Origin: Mesorhizobium amorphae
GTDB lineage: Bacteria; Pseudomonadota; Alphaproteobacteria; Rhizobiales; Rhizobiaceae
Direction: 5' to 3'
NCBI RefSeq assembly: GCF_014843845.1
Contig: NZ_JHQS01000005.1
Coordinates: 1-57,719, forward strand
Length of the DNA: 57,719 bases
A program made the position numbers and the translations under genes. The notes under the pieces are model-generated. The model saw nothing but the letters and a program-made list of their open reading frames with translations, had not been told where the DNA came from and did not search any database. Positions 15,269 through 21,675 of this stretch are shown piece after piece (within the stretch, counting starts at the first letter, position 1; the number at the start of each line of letters is the position of its first letter).

Positions 15269-15385
15269 ATGGCCGATGACCTCATTCCGAAGCTGAAATG
15301 CGCCAAGTGCGGCAGCAAGCGAGTCGCGGTGATCTATACGCCAGACACCAGACCGAATGCCTACGGGAAGTCTAAGGGCAACTAG
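15269..15385 (+). CDS. 38-residue zinc-ribbon-like peptide
   Basis: ATG at 15269 opens MADDLIPKLKCAKCGSKRVA, with a CxxCG knuckle, and ends KSKGN at 15385. Such short CxxC peptides are frequent in rhizobial genomes and may bind zinc as dimers. Its stop overlaps the 3' end of the minus-strand gene below, the same convergent arrangement as the gene pair at 20026-20029. The ribosome site (GGGGGG) is unusually close. Confidence 0.5.
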   Translation: MADDLIPKLKCAKCGSKRVAVIYTPDTRPNAYGKSKGN

Positions 15386-15683
15386 TCGGACGCAGCCGCG
15401 TCCTACGCTTTGGCGACCGGTATGTTTCCACCAGCCTGACCTTGTCGAGTGCGACGGTCACAAGCGGACCTAGGGCGATTGTAACAGTCTCGTTATCGAT
15501 GCGTGTGACCTCACCGGTAAGCTCGACCTGCTGGCCGCGCATTCTCATTTTCGACGAATCGCGGATCGAATAGGGAAAGTTGTAGCCGGGGATGGCAACG
15601 CTGACATGACTTTGATTGATCCGCCAGCGCACGGTCACGGTTACCGCCACCCGATCTCCAACGCCAATTTTTCCCGTCGCCAT
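15372..15683 (-). CDS. Beta-rich hypothetical protein, paralogue of the gene at 20026-20331
   Basis: The start at 15683 gives 103 residues (MATGKIGVGDRVAVTVTVRW). It aligns along its length with the 101-residue protein at 20026: GVGDRVAV/KVGDEVAI, VSVAIPGYNFPYSI/VSVSIPSYGFPHSI, ELTGEVTRIDNETVT/ELTGDVLRVDEKTVT. Alternating hydrophobic strands suggest a small beta-barrel. The last 15 residues differ, perhaps after a frame change. Both paralogues stand divergent to a copy of the stress small RNA. Confidence 0.65.
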   Translation of the reverse strand: MATGKIGVGDRVAVTVTVRWRINQSHVSVAIPGYNFPYSIRDSSKMRMRGQQVELTGEVTRIDNETVTIALGPLVTVALDKVRLVETYRSPKRRTRLRPTSCP

Positions 15684-15747
15684 GCGGAAGATTTCTGGAG
15701 CGAGCGCGGGCTTATTCAAGAGGTTGCTAATATATTCGAATGACGCG

Positions 15748-15772
15748 GGAACAAATGTTCACCTCCCTCGTT
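15748..15772 (+). promoter_or_regulatory. EcfG-type promoter of small RNA copy A
   Basis: GGAAC (15748-15752), 16-bp spacer, CGTT (15769-15772). The flanking sequence GCTAATAT...CGCGGGAACAAA is shared with the copy at 20395. Confidence 0.85.
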
Positions 15773-15778
15773 AAAAAT

Positions 15779-15865
15779 GCTGGCCGGATACCCTTTCGCC
15801 CCACACCCTTTCCGGCCAAGCCTTGAAGATAGGCCCGCTGCTTTTCCCGGCAGCGGGCCATTTAG
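15779..15865 (+). ncRNA. General-stress small RNA, paralogue A
   Basis: The transcript should begin about 7 nt after CGTT. Stem 1 is GGCCGGA (15782-15788)/TCCGGCC (15811-15817) with a 22-nt loop rich in C (TTTCGCCCCACACCC). The terminator is GGCCCGCTGC (15832-15841)/GCAGCGGGCC (15850-15859), then ATTT. Paralogues at 20426 and 26704 keep promoter, stem 1, C-rich loop and terminator, but no ORF is conserved among them, so an RNA product is likely. The logic resembles Caulobacter GsrN (inference). Confidence 0.75.
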
Positions 15866-15924
15866 CGAAACAACAAGTAGGCGCCAAAGCCGGCCATCAG
15901 CAGGCAAGCGGCCATGCCGATCAT
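15862..15924 (-). CDS. Possible 20-residue hydrophobic peptide
   Basis: ATG at 15924 reads MIGMAACLLMAGFGAYLLFR and stops at 15862. It lies 31 bp after the 15956 stop and would overlap the small-RNA terminator from the other side. No strong ribosome site; could be chance. Confidence 0.25.
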   Translation of the reverse strand: MIGMAACLLMAGFGAYLLFR

Positions 15925-15955
15925 GTCACGCTGCCGGAAGCGCGCTCCGGGACCT

Positions 15956-16354
15956 TTAGTGACGAGTCTTCGGGTCCGCCAACTTCGCAGCCTCGTCGAT
16001 CTGTTCGCGCAGTCTGACAAGGTCCTTTGCCTGGAATTCGAGTGGCAGTTCAGCGCCGGTTTCCAATCTCAACAGAATGGTGACGGTGCCGTCGTCTTTC
16101 ATCGCCAACTGCGTCCCGGTCCCACGGATGCCCTGCAGGATTGGCGTCTCATCTGCCGGGAGCTTAGCAACCAGTTTTCCCATCTCGGCCGCAAGGGCAG
16201 CGATCGCCAGCGGCACACATCTGGGAGAGAAATCGAGTTGGAATTTCTTTTTGTCAACGGAGCCAAAAGTCACCGAAATCGTGCCCGCAGATTCGTCAAC
16301 TGCCGACGCCAGAACTACCTCCAAAACAGGCGCTTTCATTACGACCTCCGGCAT
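15956..16354 (-). CDS. Conserved-looking hypothetical protein (132 residues)
   Basis: ATG at 16354 follows AAGGAGAGGAG. The sequence is soluble with alternating strands in the first half (VLEVVLASAVDESAGTISVTF) and an amphipathic C-terminal helix (KDLVRLREQIDEAAKLA). A central stretch MKDDGTVTILLRLETGAELPLEF reads like a beta hairpin. No signal peptide. I do not recognise the family. Confidence 0.6.
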   Translation of the reverse strand: MPEVVMKAPVLEVVLASAVDESAGTISVTFGSVDKKKFQLDFSPRCVPLAIAALAAEMGKLVAKLPADETPILQGIRGTGTQLAMKDDGTVTILLRLETGAELPLEFQAKDLVRLREQIDEAAKLADPKTRH

Positions 16355-16412
16355 GGCTCCTCTCCTTCATGACGGGAGGCAGCAAATCACTGTCGCAGCG
16401 CCGGCACAAGGA

Positions 16413-16479
16413 CTCGCCAGGACGCGCGGGGCGGTTCGGCGGTGTAGGACAGCGGCCAGCCGAAACGCGCGCTGGCGAG
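16413..16479. repeat. REP-like palindromic repeat, copy 2
   Basis: CTCGCCAG (16413-16420) pairs with CTGGCGAG (16472-16479), with nested CGCGCG and TTCGGC/GCCGAA arms. Shared with 8795-8865. Confidence 0.75.
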
Positions 16480-16552
16480 GCTCTTAAGCGCGATAGTCCA
16501 ATCATCCAAGTTGAAGACTAGCGATTTCTAACTATTCTGCCTGAGCGGCAGG

Positions 16553-16606
16553 CATCGCCCTCCGATGTTTGCCGAAGATCGGGCCTCCGATCGGCCCGCG
16601 CTCACC
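16553..16606. repeat. Dispersed repeat with GGGCC/GGCCC hairpin, copy 1
   Basis: CATCGCCCTCCG.TG is followed by GAAGATCGGGCCTCCGATCG and GCCCGCG; the same block stands at 25184-25237. CGGGCC and GGCCCG form a hairpin. It lies upstream of the 33-residue membrane-protein gene. Confidence 0.7.
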
Positions 16607-16676
16607 GGCAAAGTGGCGCGGGGCTTCTTACCGGCCTGGCGGAAACGCGCTGTTAACCTCTCCAGCAAGTCCATCG

Positions 16677-16702
16677 GGAACCTGTCAGGCGTGCACGCCA
16701 TT
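16677..16702 (+). promoter_or_regulatory. Variant general-stress promoter candidate (GGAAC-N17-CATT)
   Basis: GGAAC (16677-16681) and CATT (16699-16702) stand 25 bp before the second 33-residue membrane-protein gene, whose paralogue has an exact stress promoter. Confidence 0.45.
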
Positions 16703-16727
16703 GATTTGTGGAACGAGGCACGAGTTA

Positions 16728-16829
16728 ATGGACAATCAGCACAACAGCATTTTGGAAGCTCGTTGGCTTCTTGCTGTACCCCTCTCACTTATCCTGACGG
16801 TCCTTTTGGCCGGCTTCGTCCTTACCTGA
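16728..16829 (+). CDS. 33-residue single-span membrane protein (paralogue 2)
   Basis: ATG at 16728, same length as the gene at 11178. Head MDNQHNSILEARW and span LLAVPLSLILTVLLAGFVL; differences from paralogue 1 are mostly conservative. Preservation of length, span and start across two loci argues for a translated peptide. The ribosome site is weak (GAGTT). It is not next to a DUF1236 gene here. Confidence 0.65.
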   Translation: MDNQHNSILEARWLLAVPLSLILTVLLAGFVLT

Positions 16830-16988
16830 ATGGACCCGCACGGCCGGCCCGGCGATCAAATTCGTGTGACTCGCGAAATGCGCAAGTGAGCGTATAATTC
16901 CCAAGCCGTCCGTATTGAATTGAGGGCATTGCGGGCGCTCGGAAGATGACAGCGCTTCCGCCCTTGAGGCAGGAGGCTGAAAGCCAAG

Positions 16989-17156
16989 GTGTTGGCCTTT
17001 GATGGGGAAATCCTAAAGAGCACCTTTCACAAAGCGGTGCTCGAAGACGAAATCCCCGAAGATCGATGGCGGGACTGCGCCGCGCGATTGATCAGAGACT
17101 TCACCGGTAGCTCGAACGTCGATCCCGAGTTGTTGGAGTGGATCGTGCGGAAGTAG
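16989..17156 (+). CDS. 55-residue hypothetical protein with GTG start
   Basis: AGGAGG at 16971-16976 precedes GTG at 16989 by 12 bases. The product is acidic and helical (FDGEILKSTFHKAVLEDEIP, CAARLIRDFTG, VDPELLEWIVRK) and looks like a genuine folded protein. The next gene starts 13 bp downstream behind its own GAGGAG, suggesting an operon. Family not recognised. Confidence 0.55.
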   Translation: MLAFDGEILKSTFHKAVLEDEIPEDRWRDCAARLIRDFTGSSNVDPELLEWIVRK

Positions 17157-17169
17157 AGGAGTTCACATC

Positions 17170-17370
17170 GTGAAAGCGGCCAAGAGGCAGGCGATTGCCG
17201 ACACGCTCACGCGTGTTGTGACGCCAGCGATGACCCCCAAGCAATTGATCAGGGCGGCGCGGAAAAAGCACCCGAACGCGTCAAAGAAAAACATCGCCCG
17301 CGCGGCGCTCTTTTCGATCATCGCCGACGCTGATCAGGATCACGACAAAACCTCCAAGCGTTCACGATAA
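17170..17370 (+). CDS. Small basic hypothetical protein (66 residues)
   Basis: GTG at 17170 with GAGGAG upstream. The product is strongly basic (KAAKRQAIADTL, RAARKKHPNASKKNIARAAL, final KTSKRSR) and could bind nucleic acid. It is the second gene of a probable two-gene operon. No known domain seen. Confidence 0.6.
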   Translation: MKAAKRQAIADTLTRVVTPAMTPKQLIRAARKKHPNASKKNIARAALFSIIADADQDHDKTSKRSR

Positions 17371-17654
17371 CCGAGCGTTGAGCGAATTCTCCGAGCACAG
17401 TTCCTGTGTCCCATTCCGGGAAGCAAATCCTGGCATCCATCTTGCAGCCGCCAGCTTGCCGGTTGATCCCGGTCCTGATCGCATACTCTGATCAGGTTAG
17501 GCTCGCCGCGCTCGAGGTGGTTGGGGTCTTCGCCCGGCGAGTTTCCATCGCAATATGCCTTGCCAGCACCCTCGATATCAGGAATATAATCCGCATATTA
17601 TACTTGACGTACCCAAACAATCGGAATAGGTTGATTCCATAAGGAGTTAGACCG

Positions 17655-18613
17655 ATGTCCGTGCTTTCAGACCGCCACTTTCACGACGAAGCAGCCGCCT
17701 ACAAGTTCGTAGAAGCCAGGATTTGGCCGAACGGCCCTGTTTGCCCACATTGCGGCGGCTTTGAGCGCATCTCGAAGATGGAAGGCAAGAGCACCCGCAT
17801 TGGCACCTACAAGTGCTACCAGTGCCGCAAGCCCTTTACCGTGAAGATCGGCACCATCTTCGAAGCCAGTCACGTCAAGCTCAACCATTGGCTACAGGCG
17901 ATCTTCCTTATCGCTTCGTCCAAGAAGGGCATTTCGAGCAACCAGCTTCACCGCACCCTTGGCGTGACCCTGAAAACCGCTTGGTTCATCTCGCATCGCA
18001 TCCGTGAAGCTATGCGCGACGGCAAGCTTGGCCCGCTCGGCGGCAACGGCATGATCGTAGAGGCAGATGAGACCTACTACGGCCCGACCAAAGAGAAGCG
18101 CACCCTGACCACCAAGGGACGGCCCTTCACCAAGAGCGGAAGACTGGCCCGTCGAACAAGCGCGCCATCCTTGGTCTTGTCGAGCGCGGCGGTTCGGTTC
18201 GCACCTTCCATGTAGTGCAGGCGACCAAAGTCAACGTTGCGGCGCTGGTGACTGAGAACGTCCACCACGAAAGCACCCTCTACACCGACGAGAGCAAGCT
18301 CTACGGCGGGATGATCGATCACTTCGCGGCACATGAGAGCGTCAAGCACACTGGCGGCGAATACGTTCGCTACGAAGCCGGCGCTGTCATCCATTCGAAC
18401 ACCATCGAAAGCTATTTCAGCGTCTTCAAGCGCGGCATGCGCGGTACCTACCAGCATTGCGCAGAGAAGCACCTTCACCGCTACCTTGCCGAATTTGACT
18501 TCCGCCATAATTCGCGCGTAGCCCTTGGCGTGAACGATGAAGCGCGGGCCGGTCGCATCCTTGATGGTGTCGTCGGTAAGCGCCTCACCTATGAAACAAC
18601 TAAAGCAAGGTGA
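17655..18613 (+). pseudogene. IS1595-family transposase, one frameshift
   Basis: ATG at 17655 follows AAGGAG. The N-terminal zinc ribbon (CPHCGGF ... CYQCRK, residues 35-58) and the DDE-type core are present. The latter comprises EADETYYG in the first frame, then YTDESKLYGG and SNTIESYFSVFKRGMRGTY in the second frame to 18613. The break is near 18140, where GCGGAAGACT needs one more A to read SGKTGPSNKRAILG as the family does. I see no canonical slippery sequence, so inactivation is likelier than programmed frameshifting. Confidence 0.88.
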
Positions 18614-18621
18614 GGCACCCT

Positions 18622-18822
18622 ATGGCGTCTGGCGACCGTCCAAATACCGCCCGAAAGCCAAGCGGCAAAAAGGCGACAAAGCTTAGTCAGAAAGAGCAAT
18701 CCGAGCGGTTCAAGGAAGCCGCTCGGGATATTGAGGCTGACGAAAGCGGGCAAGCATTCGAGCGTGCTATTTCCTCAATTTTGTCCGAAGCTCACGGAAG
18801 TCCCAAGCGTCGTCAGGAATAG
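18622..18822 (+). CDS. IS1595-associated small hypothetical protein
   Basis: ATG at 18622 with GAGG six bases upstream, 8 bp after the transposase stop; 66 residues. Basic N-terminus (RPNTARKPSGKKATKLSQ), then EQSERFKEAARDIEADESG and FERAISSIL. Similar short proteins sit behind IS1595 transposases in other genomes, as far as I recall. Its 3' end overlaps the DUF3800 gene by 56 bp in convergent orientation. Confidence 0.6.
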   Translation: MASGDRPNTARKPSGKKATKLSQKEQSERFKEAARDIEADESGQAFERAISSILSEAHGSPKRRQE

Positions 18823-19669
18823 CGTCCCGAAGGTGAATATCCGTTGGGTCTGCTTCCCAAATCTGCCGGATGTATTCGCGCTTAACGTCCAATAGGCGAC
18901 GCTTTATCGTCCCTTCTCCAGCCATGACCACGAAGGACTCGAAAGTGCGCTTTGGTTTCCATGGGTAGGGATAATTCATATCCCCCTTGGCGCCGTCCTT
19001 TTCAAGCCAGAGCCGGCGCAACCACCAAGCTGACAGGTCGGCCGCCTGCAACGGTAACTCGTCCTCATCCGTCTCGAAACGAGGAAGGCTCCCCACCCGG
19101 TCGCGCAGCCCCTCTGGGATGGTATCGCGATACTCTGGCCACCCGACAGTTATGGCGTCTTCAATGCCGCTCTGCTTGTCGAAGATTATATCGATCGGAT
19201 CCATCAATCCCATTCGGTCCTGGATTTGGAGCAAGCCATCCATGACCAGAGAATGAACCATGTAATACGGATTCTTGTGGAACGCCGGCATCTGCAAATC
19301 GTCTACGACTTTCGCCAAAAGTCTTTCGTCTATCGCGACGGCGAACCAGCCCTGTACGTGCTTCTCTGCAATACGGTAGAACCATTCTGCTTGTTCAGTC
19401 GCTATCGATTGGCCCTTAGTCCATTGCTTGGACATTTTGAAAACAGGCAGTTCAAGGCGCTGGAGAAGCGCATGCCATTCATCCGAGTGAGATAGCCAGC
19501 TTTCGACGTTGGAAATGAAGCCAGACATGAACAGCACCTTGCCGTCCGTTCTGCTGTCATCAAGGAAGGCTTGCAGCACCAATAGAAGACGCCTTTCGCG
19601 AACGGCCTTGGGCCGACCGCTCACGAACTTCAGTATGTGCTCAGCGTATGGAGGTAGTGAGCCGGTCAC
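18767..19669 (-). CDS. DUF3800 domain protein, passenger of the IS1595 element
   Basis: This 300-residue protein has a GTG start at 19669, 16 bp inside the right inverted repeat. The N-terminal LQAFLDDSRTDGKVLFMSGF matches the family's first acidic motif. PIDIIFDKQSG and LPLQAADLSAWWLRR match the second and third conserved regions (D, then QAADL). DUF3800 proteins have an RNase H-like fold by prediction and are found in mobile and defence contexts; no activity is established to my knowledge. Lying wholly between the inverted repeats, it moves with the element. The frame is intact although the transposase is not. Confidence 0.85.
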   Translation of the reverse strand: MTGSLPPYAEHILKFVSGRPKAVRERRLLLVLQAFLDDSRTDGKVLFMSGFISNVESWLSHSDEWHALLQRLELPVFKMSKQWTKGQSIATEQAEWFYRIAEKHVQGWFAVAIDERLLAKVVDDLQMPAFHKNPYYMVHSLVMDGLLQIQDRMGLMDPIDIIFDKQSGIEDAITVGWPEYRDTIPEGLRDRVGSLPRFETDEDELPLQAADLSAWWLRRLWLEKDGAKGDMNYPYPWKPKRTFESFVVMAGEGTIKRRLLDVKREYIRQIWEADPTDIHLRDAIPDDAWDFRELRTKLRK

Positions 19670-19759
19670 GGTTCACCTACCACACTGGGTACGCGAAGTA
19701 CAATATGCGGAATATAATCCTTCGTTGCGGCGACCCCTTCAACGGAGATCGCCTTTCCC

Positions 19760-20029
19760 ATGACCATGAAATATCCCTTTGTCGAGGACACGCTCGGCAA
19801 GAAAGTCGCGATCGGTTCGGGCCTATCGGTCGATTGCATGACGTGCCGCCATCGTGCCGTGCTCGACGTCGCAGCGCTGGCTCGACGCCTGGGCGATGAC
19901 TACGGCTGCATGCACTGGGATCTGATCAAAGTGCTGTATTGCCAGCCCTGCCGCGATGCCGGCCGCCCTGATCGCAACCTTCATTTCACAAACCACGCTG
20001 TCACACCGGAGAAGAGGCGAAAGGACTAG
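19760..20029 (+). CDS. Double-CxxC zinc-finger-like hypothetical protein (paralogue 1)
   Basis: ATG at 19760; 89 residues. Two cysteine pairs, CMTCRHRAVLDVAALARRLG at about 25-28 and CQPCRDAG at about 61-64, suggest one zinc site. The paralogue at 20581 has CAHPMCGRSTRLDIQTLIDRLG and CSKCKAEG in the same order. The promoter region has been split by the IS element, so expression may now depend on element sequences. Its stop overlaps the convergent gene by 4 bp. Confidence 0.7.
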   Translation: MTMKYPFVEDTLGKKVAIGSGLSVDCMTCRHRAVLDVAALARRLGDDYGCMHWDLIKVLYCQPCRDAGRPDRNLHFTNHAVTPEKRRKD

Positions 20030-20331
20030 TCGGCCTTGTCGATGAGGGGCTTCTTTCTCATTGGCGGCACGTAGCTGGTGACGAGCCTCACCGCGCCGAT
20101 GTCCACCGTCACCGGTGGCGACAAGTTCACAGTAACCGTCTTCTCATCGACACGTAGGACATCGCCAGTCAGTTCGATCGACTGCCCCTTCTTCAGGGTT
20201 GACGTCCTATCCACTATCGAATGTGGAAAGCCATAGCTCGGAATCGAGACGCTGACCCGATCTTCGGTCACGCGTTGACGAACCGTCGCCATGATCGCCA
20301 CCTCGTCACCAACTTTGATGCCCTTCGCCAT
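20026..20331 (-). CDS. Beta-rich hypothetical protein, paralogue of 15372-15683
   Basis: This 101-residue protein starts at 20331. It aligns with the protein at 15372 over its first 85 residues and ends PMRKKPLIDKAD. The VGDEVAIMATVRQRV and SIELTGDVLRVDEKTVTVNL strands suggest a small barrel that might bind a ligand or nucleic acid. It is divergent from the stress small RNA at 20426, as the other paralogue is from the copy at 15779. Confidence 0.65.
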   Translation of the reverse strand: MAKGIKVGDEVAIMATVRQRVTEDRVSVSIPSYGFPHSIVDRTSTLKKGQSIELTGDVLRVDEKTVTVNLSPPVTVDIGAVRLVTSYVPPMRKKPLIDKAD

Positions 20332-20394
20332 GCCCTTGATTCTGGCGCGGCGGCGGCTGTCGTCAAGCGACTGCTAATATTCGAAAACGGCGCG

Positions 20395-20419
20395 GGAACA
20401 AAAATTCGGCACCCTCGTT
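20395..20419 (+). promoter_or_regulatory. EcfG-type promoter of small RNA copy B
   Basis: GGAAC (20395-20399), 16-bp spacer, CGTT (20416-20419); upstream flank shared with 15748. Confidence 0.85.
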
Positions 20420-20425
20420 GGAAAC

Positions 20426-20511
20426 GCTGGCCGGATGCCTTCTGTCCCCATATCCCTCAACCGGCCTGCCTTGAAGGCCCGCTGCTGTCCCCTCGGCAGC
20501 GGGCCAATTTG
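20426..20511 (+). ncRNA. General-stress small RNA, paralogue B
   Basis: Stem 1 GGCCGG (20429-20434)/CCGGCC (20461-20466) has a 26-nt loop containing TGTCCCCATATCCC. The terminator is GGCCCGCTGC (20476-20485)/GCAGCGGGCC (20496-20505), then AATTT. The ATG codon at the start of stem 1 in copies A and C is ACG here, which argues against a translated product. About 70 bp separate it from the gene at 20581, so read-through is possible but not needed. Confidence 0.75.
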
Positions 20512-20580
20512 CGCCGTCGCCTTGCCAGCATATGAATATATTCCTAAGTTGAGGCGAACCCGTCAACGGAGGATCGCGTC

Positions 20581-20871
20581 GTGCCCCAAAAGACCCTCGC
20601 CGACACCCTTGCCGCCAATGAAAACCTCTATGTCAATTGCGCGCATCCGATGTGCGGCAGATCCACAAGGCTAGATATCCAGACGCTTATCGACAGGCTC
20701 GGCACCGAGCACGGCTCAATGCATGACGATGTGGTCGGCCTCTTTGGCTGCTCGAAATGCAAGGCCGAAGGCCGCAACCGCAGCCCGGTTTTCTTCACAT
20801 GCATACCCGACTACGAAGGTCAGCAGCGGGCCCGCAACCGCGACTGGAAACCGACTTTCGAGAAGCGTTAG
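20581..20871 (+). CDS. Double-CxxC zinc-finger-like hypothetical protein (paralogue 2)
   Basis: GTG at 20581 behind AACGGAGGATCG; 96 residues. The cysteine pairs NCAHPMCG (about 20-26) and GCSKCKAEG (about 57-60), with a helical RLDIQTLIDRLG between them, match the gene at 19760. The 60 bp upstream of the two genes are also alike (CCTTGCCAGCA, GAATATA, CCGTCAACGGAG), so gene and promoter were duplicated together. Confidence 0.7.
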   Translation: MPQKTLADTLAANENLYVNCAHPMCGRSTRLDIQTLIDRLGTEHGSMHDDVVGLFGCSKCKAEGRNRSPVFFTCIPDYEGQQRARNRDWKPTFEKR

Positions 20872-20930
20872 CGAAACAGGGAACGTTAGCTTAGGTTACT
20901 TCTTCGGCAATCCGTAGCAGGCTGGTGGGG

Positions 20931-21113
20931 TCATCGGTCCCTCCGTCGCGCGGGCTTTTTTTCGTCTTCAGACAACTGGTCGCTGGCCTCCAGATAGGCC
21001 ATGTCGATCAGGTACGTCAGCAAATCTTCGCCATCCTCGTTCATCCGACGGCGGAGAGCGCTCAGCAGATCTGCAATAACGCGCAGGTTCTCCAGCTTGC
21101 TCGGCGAATCCAT
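20931..21113 (-). CDS. Small helical hypothetical protein (60 residues)
   Basis: ATG at 21113 follows AGGAGG. The product is helical and charged (KLENLRVIADLLSALRRRMNE, LLTYLIDMAYLEASDQL, basic tail). No membrane span or known domain. Its ribosome-site context (AGGAGGCGT) is the same as that of the gene at 15066. Confidence 0.6.
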   Translation of the reverse strand: MDSPSKLENLRVIADLLSALRRRMNEDGEDLLTYLIDMAYLEASDQLSEDEKKPARRRDR

Positions 21114-21282
21114 GACACGCCTCCTAAGTAGACGATTCGCCTAGAATATTAGCGTACTCTTGCGAGAACCATCGTATGGAATTGCCTTTGGGCGGGAGGC
21201 CTTTTTGTTAAGAGCAAATTTACTGATCGGCGGCATCCTGTCTGCGCGGATTTGGTTAGATAGTACCGCCAACAAGAGCCCG

Positions 21283-21313
21283 AACCCGCCTCGGCACGCC
21301 GGGGCGGGCTTTT
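21283..21313 (+). terminator. Hairpin terminator
   Basis: AACCCGCC and GGCGGGCTTTT pair around a 12-nt loop. It abuts the break point of the truncated DUF1236 gene on the opposite strand. Confidence 0.5.
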
Positions 21314-21317
21314 GCTG

Positions 21318-21455
21318 CGCCAGAGGCTGTTTCTTCACATATTCCCTAATGACCGTTTCCTGTTCCGGTTGGATGACCACAGTGTCGGCTGCGGCCGCAC
21401 CAATGCCGGCAACCAGCAAAAACCCTGCAGCAGCTGCGGTGAGATGCATTCTCAT
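21318..21455 (-). pseudogene. Truncated duplicate of the DUF1236 gene
   Basis: From ATG at 21455, 46 codons match the gene at 11322 with only a few base changes (signal peptide through VIREYVKKQPLA). The match then ends abruptly at about 21318 against a terminator hairpin. The frame stays open to 21141 through unrelated DNA, so a chimaeric exported peptide could still be made. The near-identity indicates a recent duplication. Confidence 0.88.
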
Positions 21456-21484
21456 AGTTTCCTCCTAGTGGTGTCAGTTGCGTC

Positions 21485-21527
21485 GCCGGGCCTAACCGGA
21501 AAACGGAGAGATGGTTCGCCGGCTGGC
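21485..21527. repeat. 43-bp exact repeat, copy 2
   Basis: Identical to 11948-11990. Here it lies just upstream of the truncated DUF1236 gene. Confidence 0.9.
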
Positions 21528-21675
21528 GAGGTATAGGCCGGCTCGCGCCGCTGCTCCCGGCCAGCGGGCCGCTTCTTTCGGGCACGAGGCTGACATCAGC
21601 GACAAGTCGTCTGCGACTTTTTCTTTGTCGCCAATCTTGTCCGGTCTGGACGGTATGTGACGCAACGCTAATCTA

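Larger units (their letters stand above)
17591..19710. mobile_element. Complete IS1595-family insertion element with two passenger ORFs
   Basis: The ends are 25-bp inverted repeats, 17591-17615 (CCGCATATTATACTTGACGT...) and 19686-19710, differing at 3 positions. They are flanked by a perfect 8-bp duplication AATATAAT at 17583-17590 and 19711-19718. Eight-bp duplications are typical of IS1595. The 2,120-bp element carries a transposase (frameshifted), a 66-codon ORF and a DUF3800 gene on the opposite strand. It was inserted into the promoter region of the gene at 19760; the uninterrupted counterpart of that region is seen at 20521-20580. Because the transposase is broken, further movement would need a related enzyme in trans. 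Confidence 0.93.

Noticed and set aside
18130..18150. Programmed frameshifting in the IS1595 transposase
   Set aside because: No slippery heptamer or downstream structure is evident at the break, and single-frame transposases are usual for the family.
19261..19290. GGAAC-N16-CGTC inside the DUF3800 gene
   Set aside because: One mismatch, within coding sequence and with no gene start downstream in that direction.
20435..20674. 79-codon frame running through small RNA B
   Set aside because: Its start codon is not at the equivalent position in copies A and C and it runs through a terminator into the next gene's frame.
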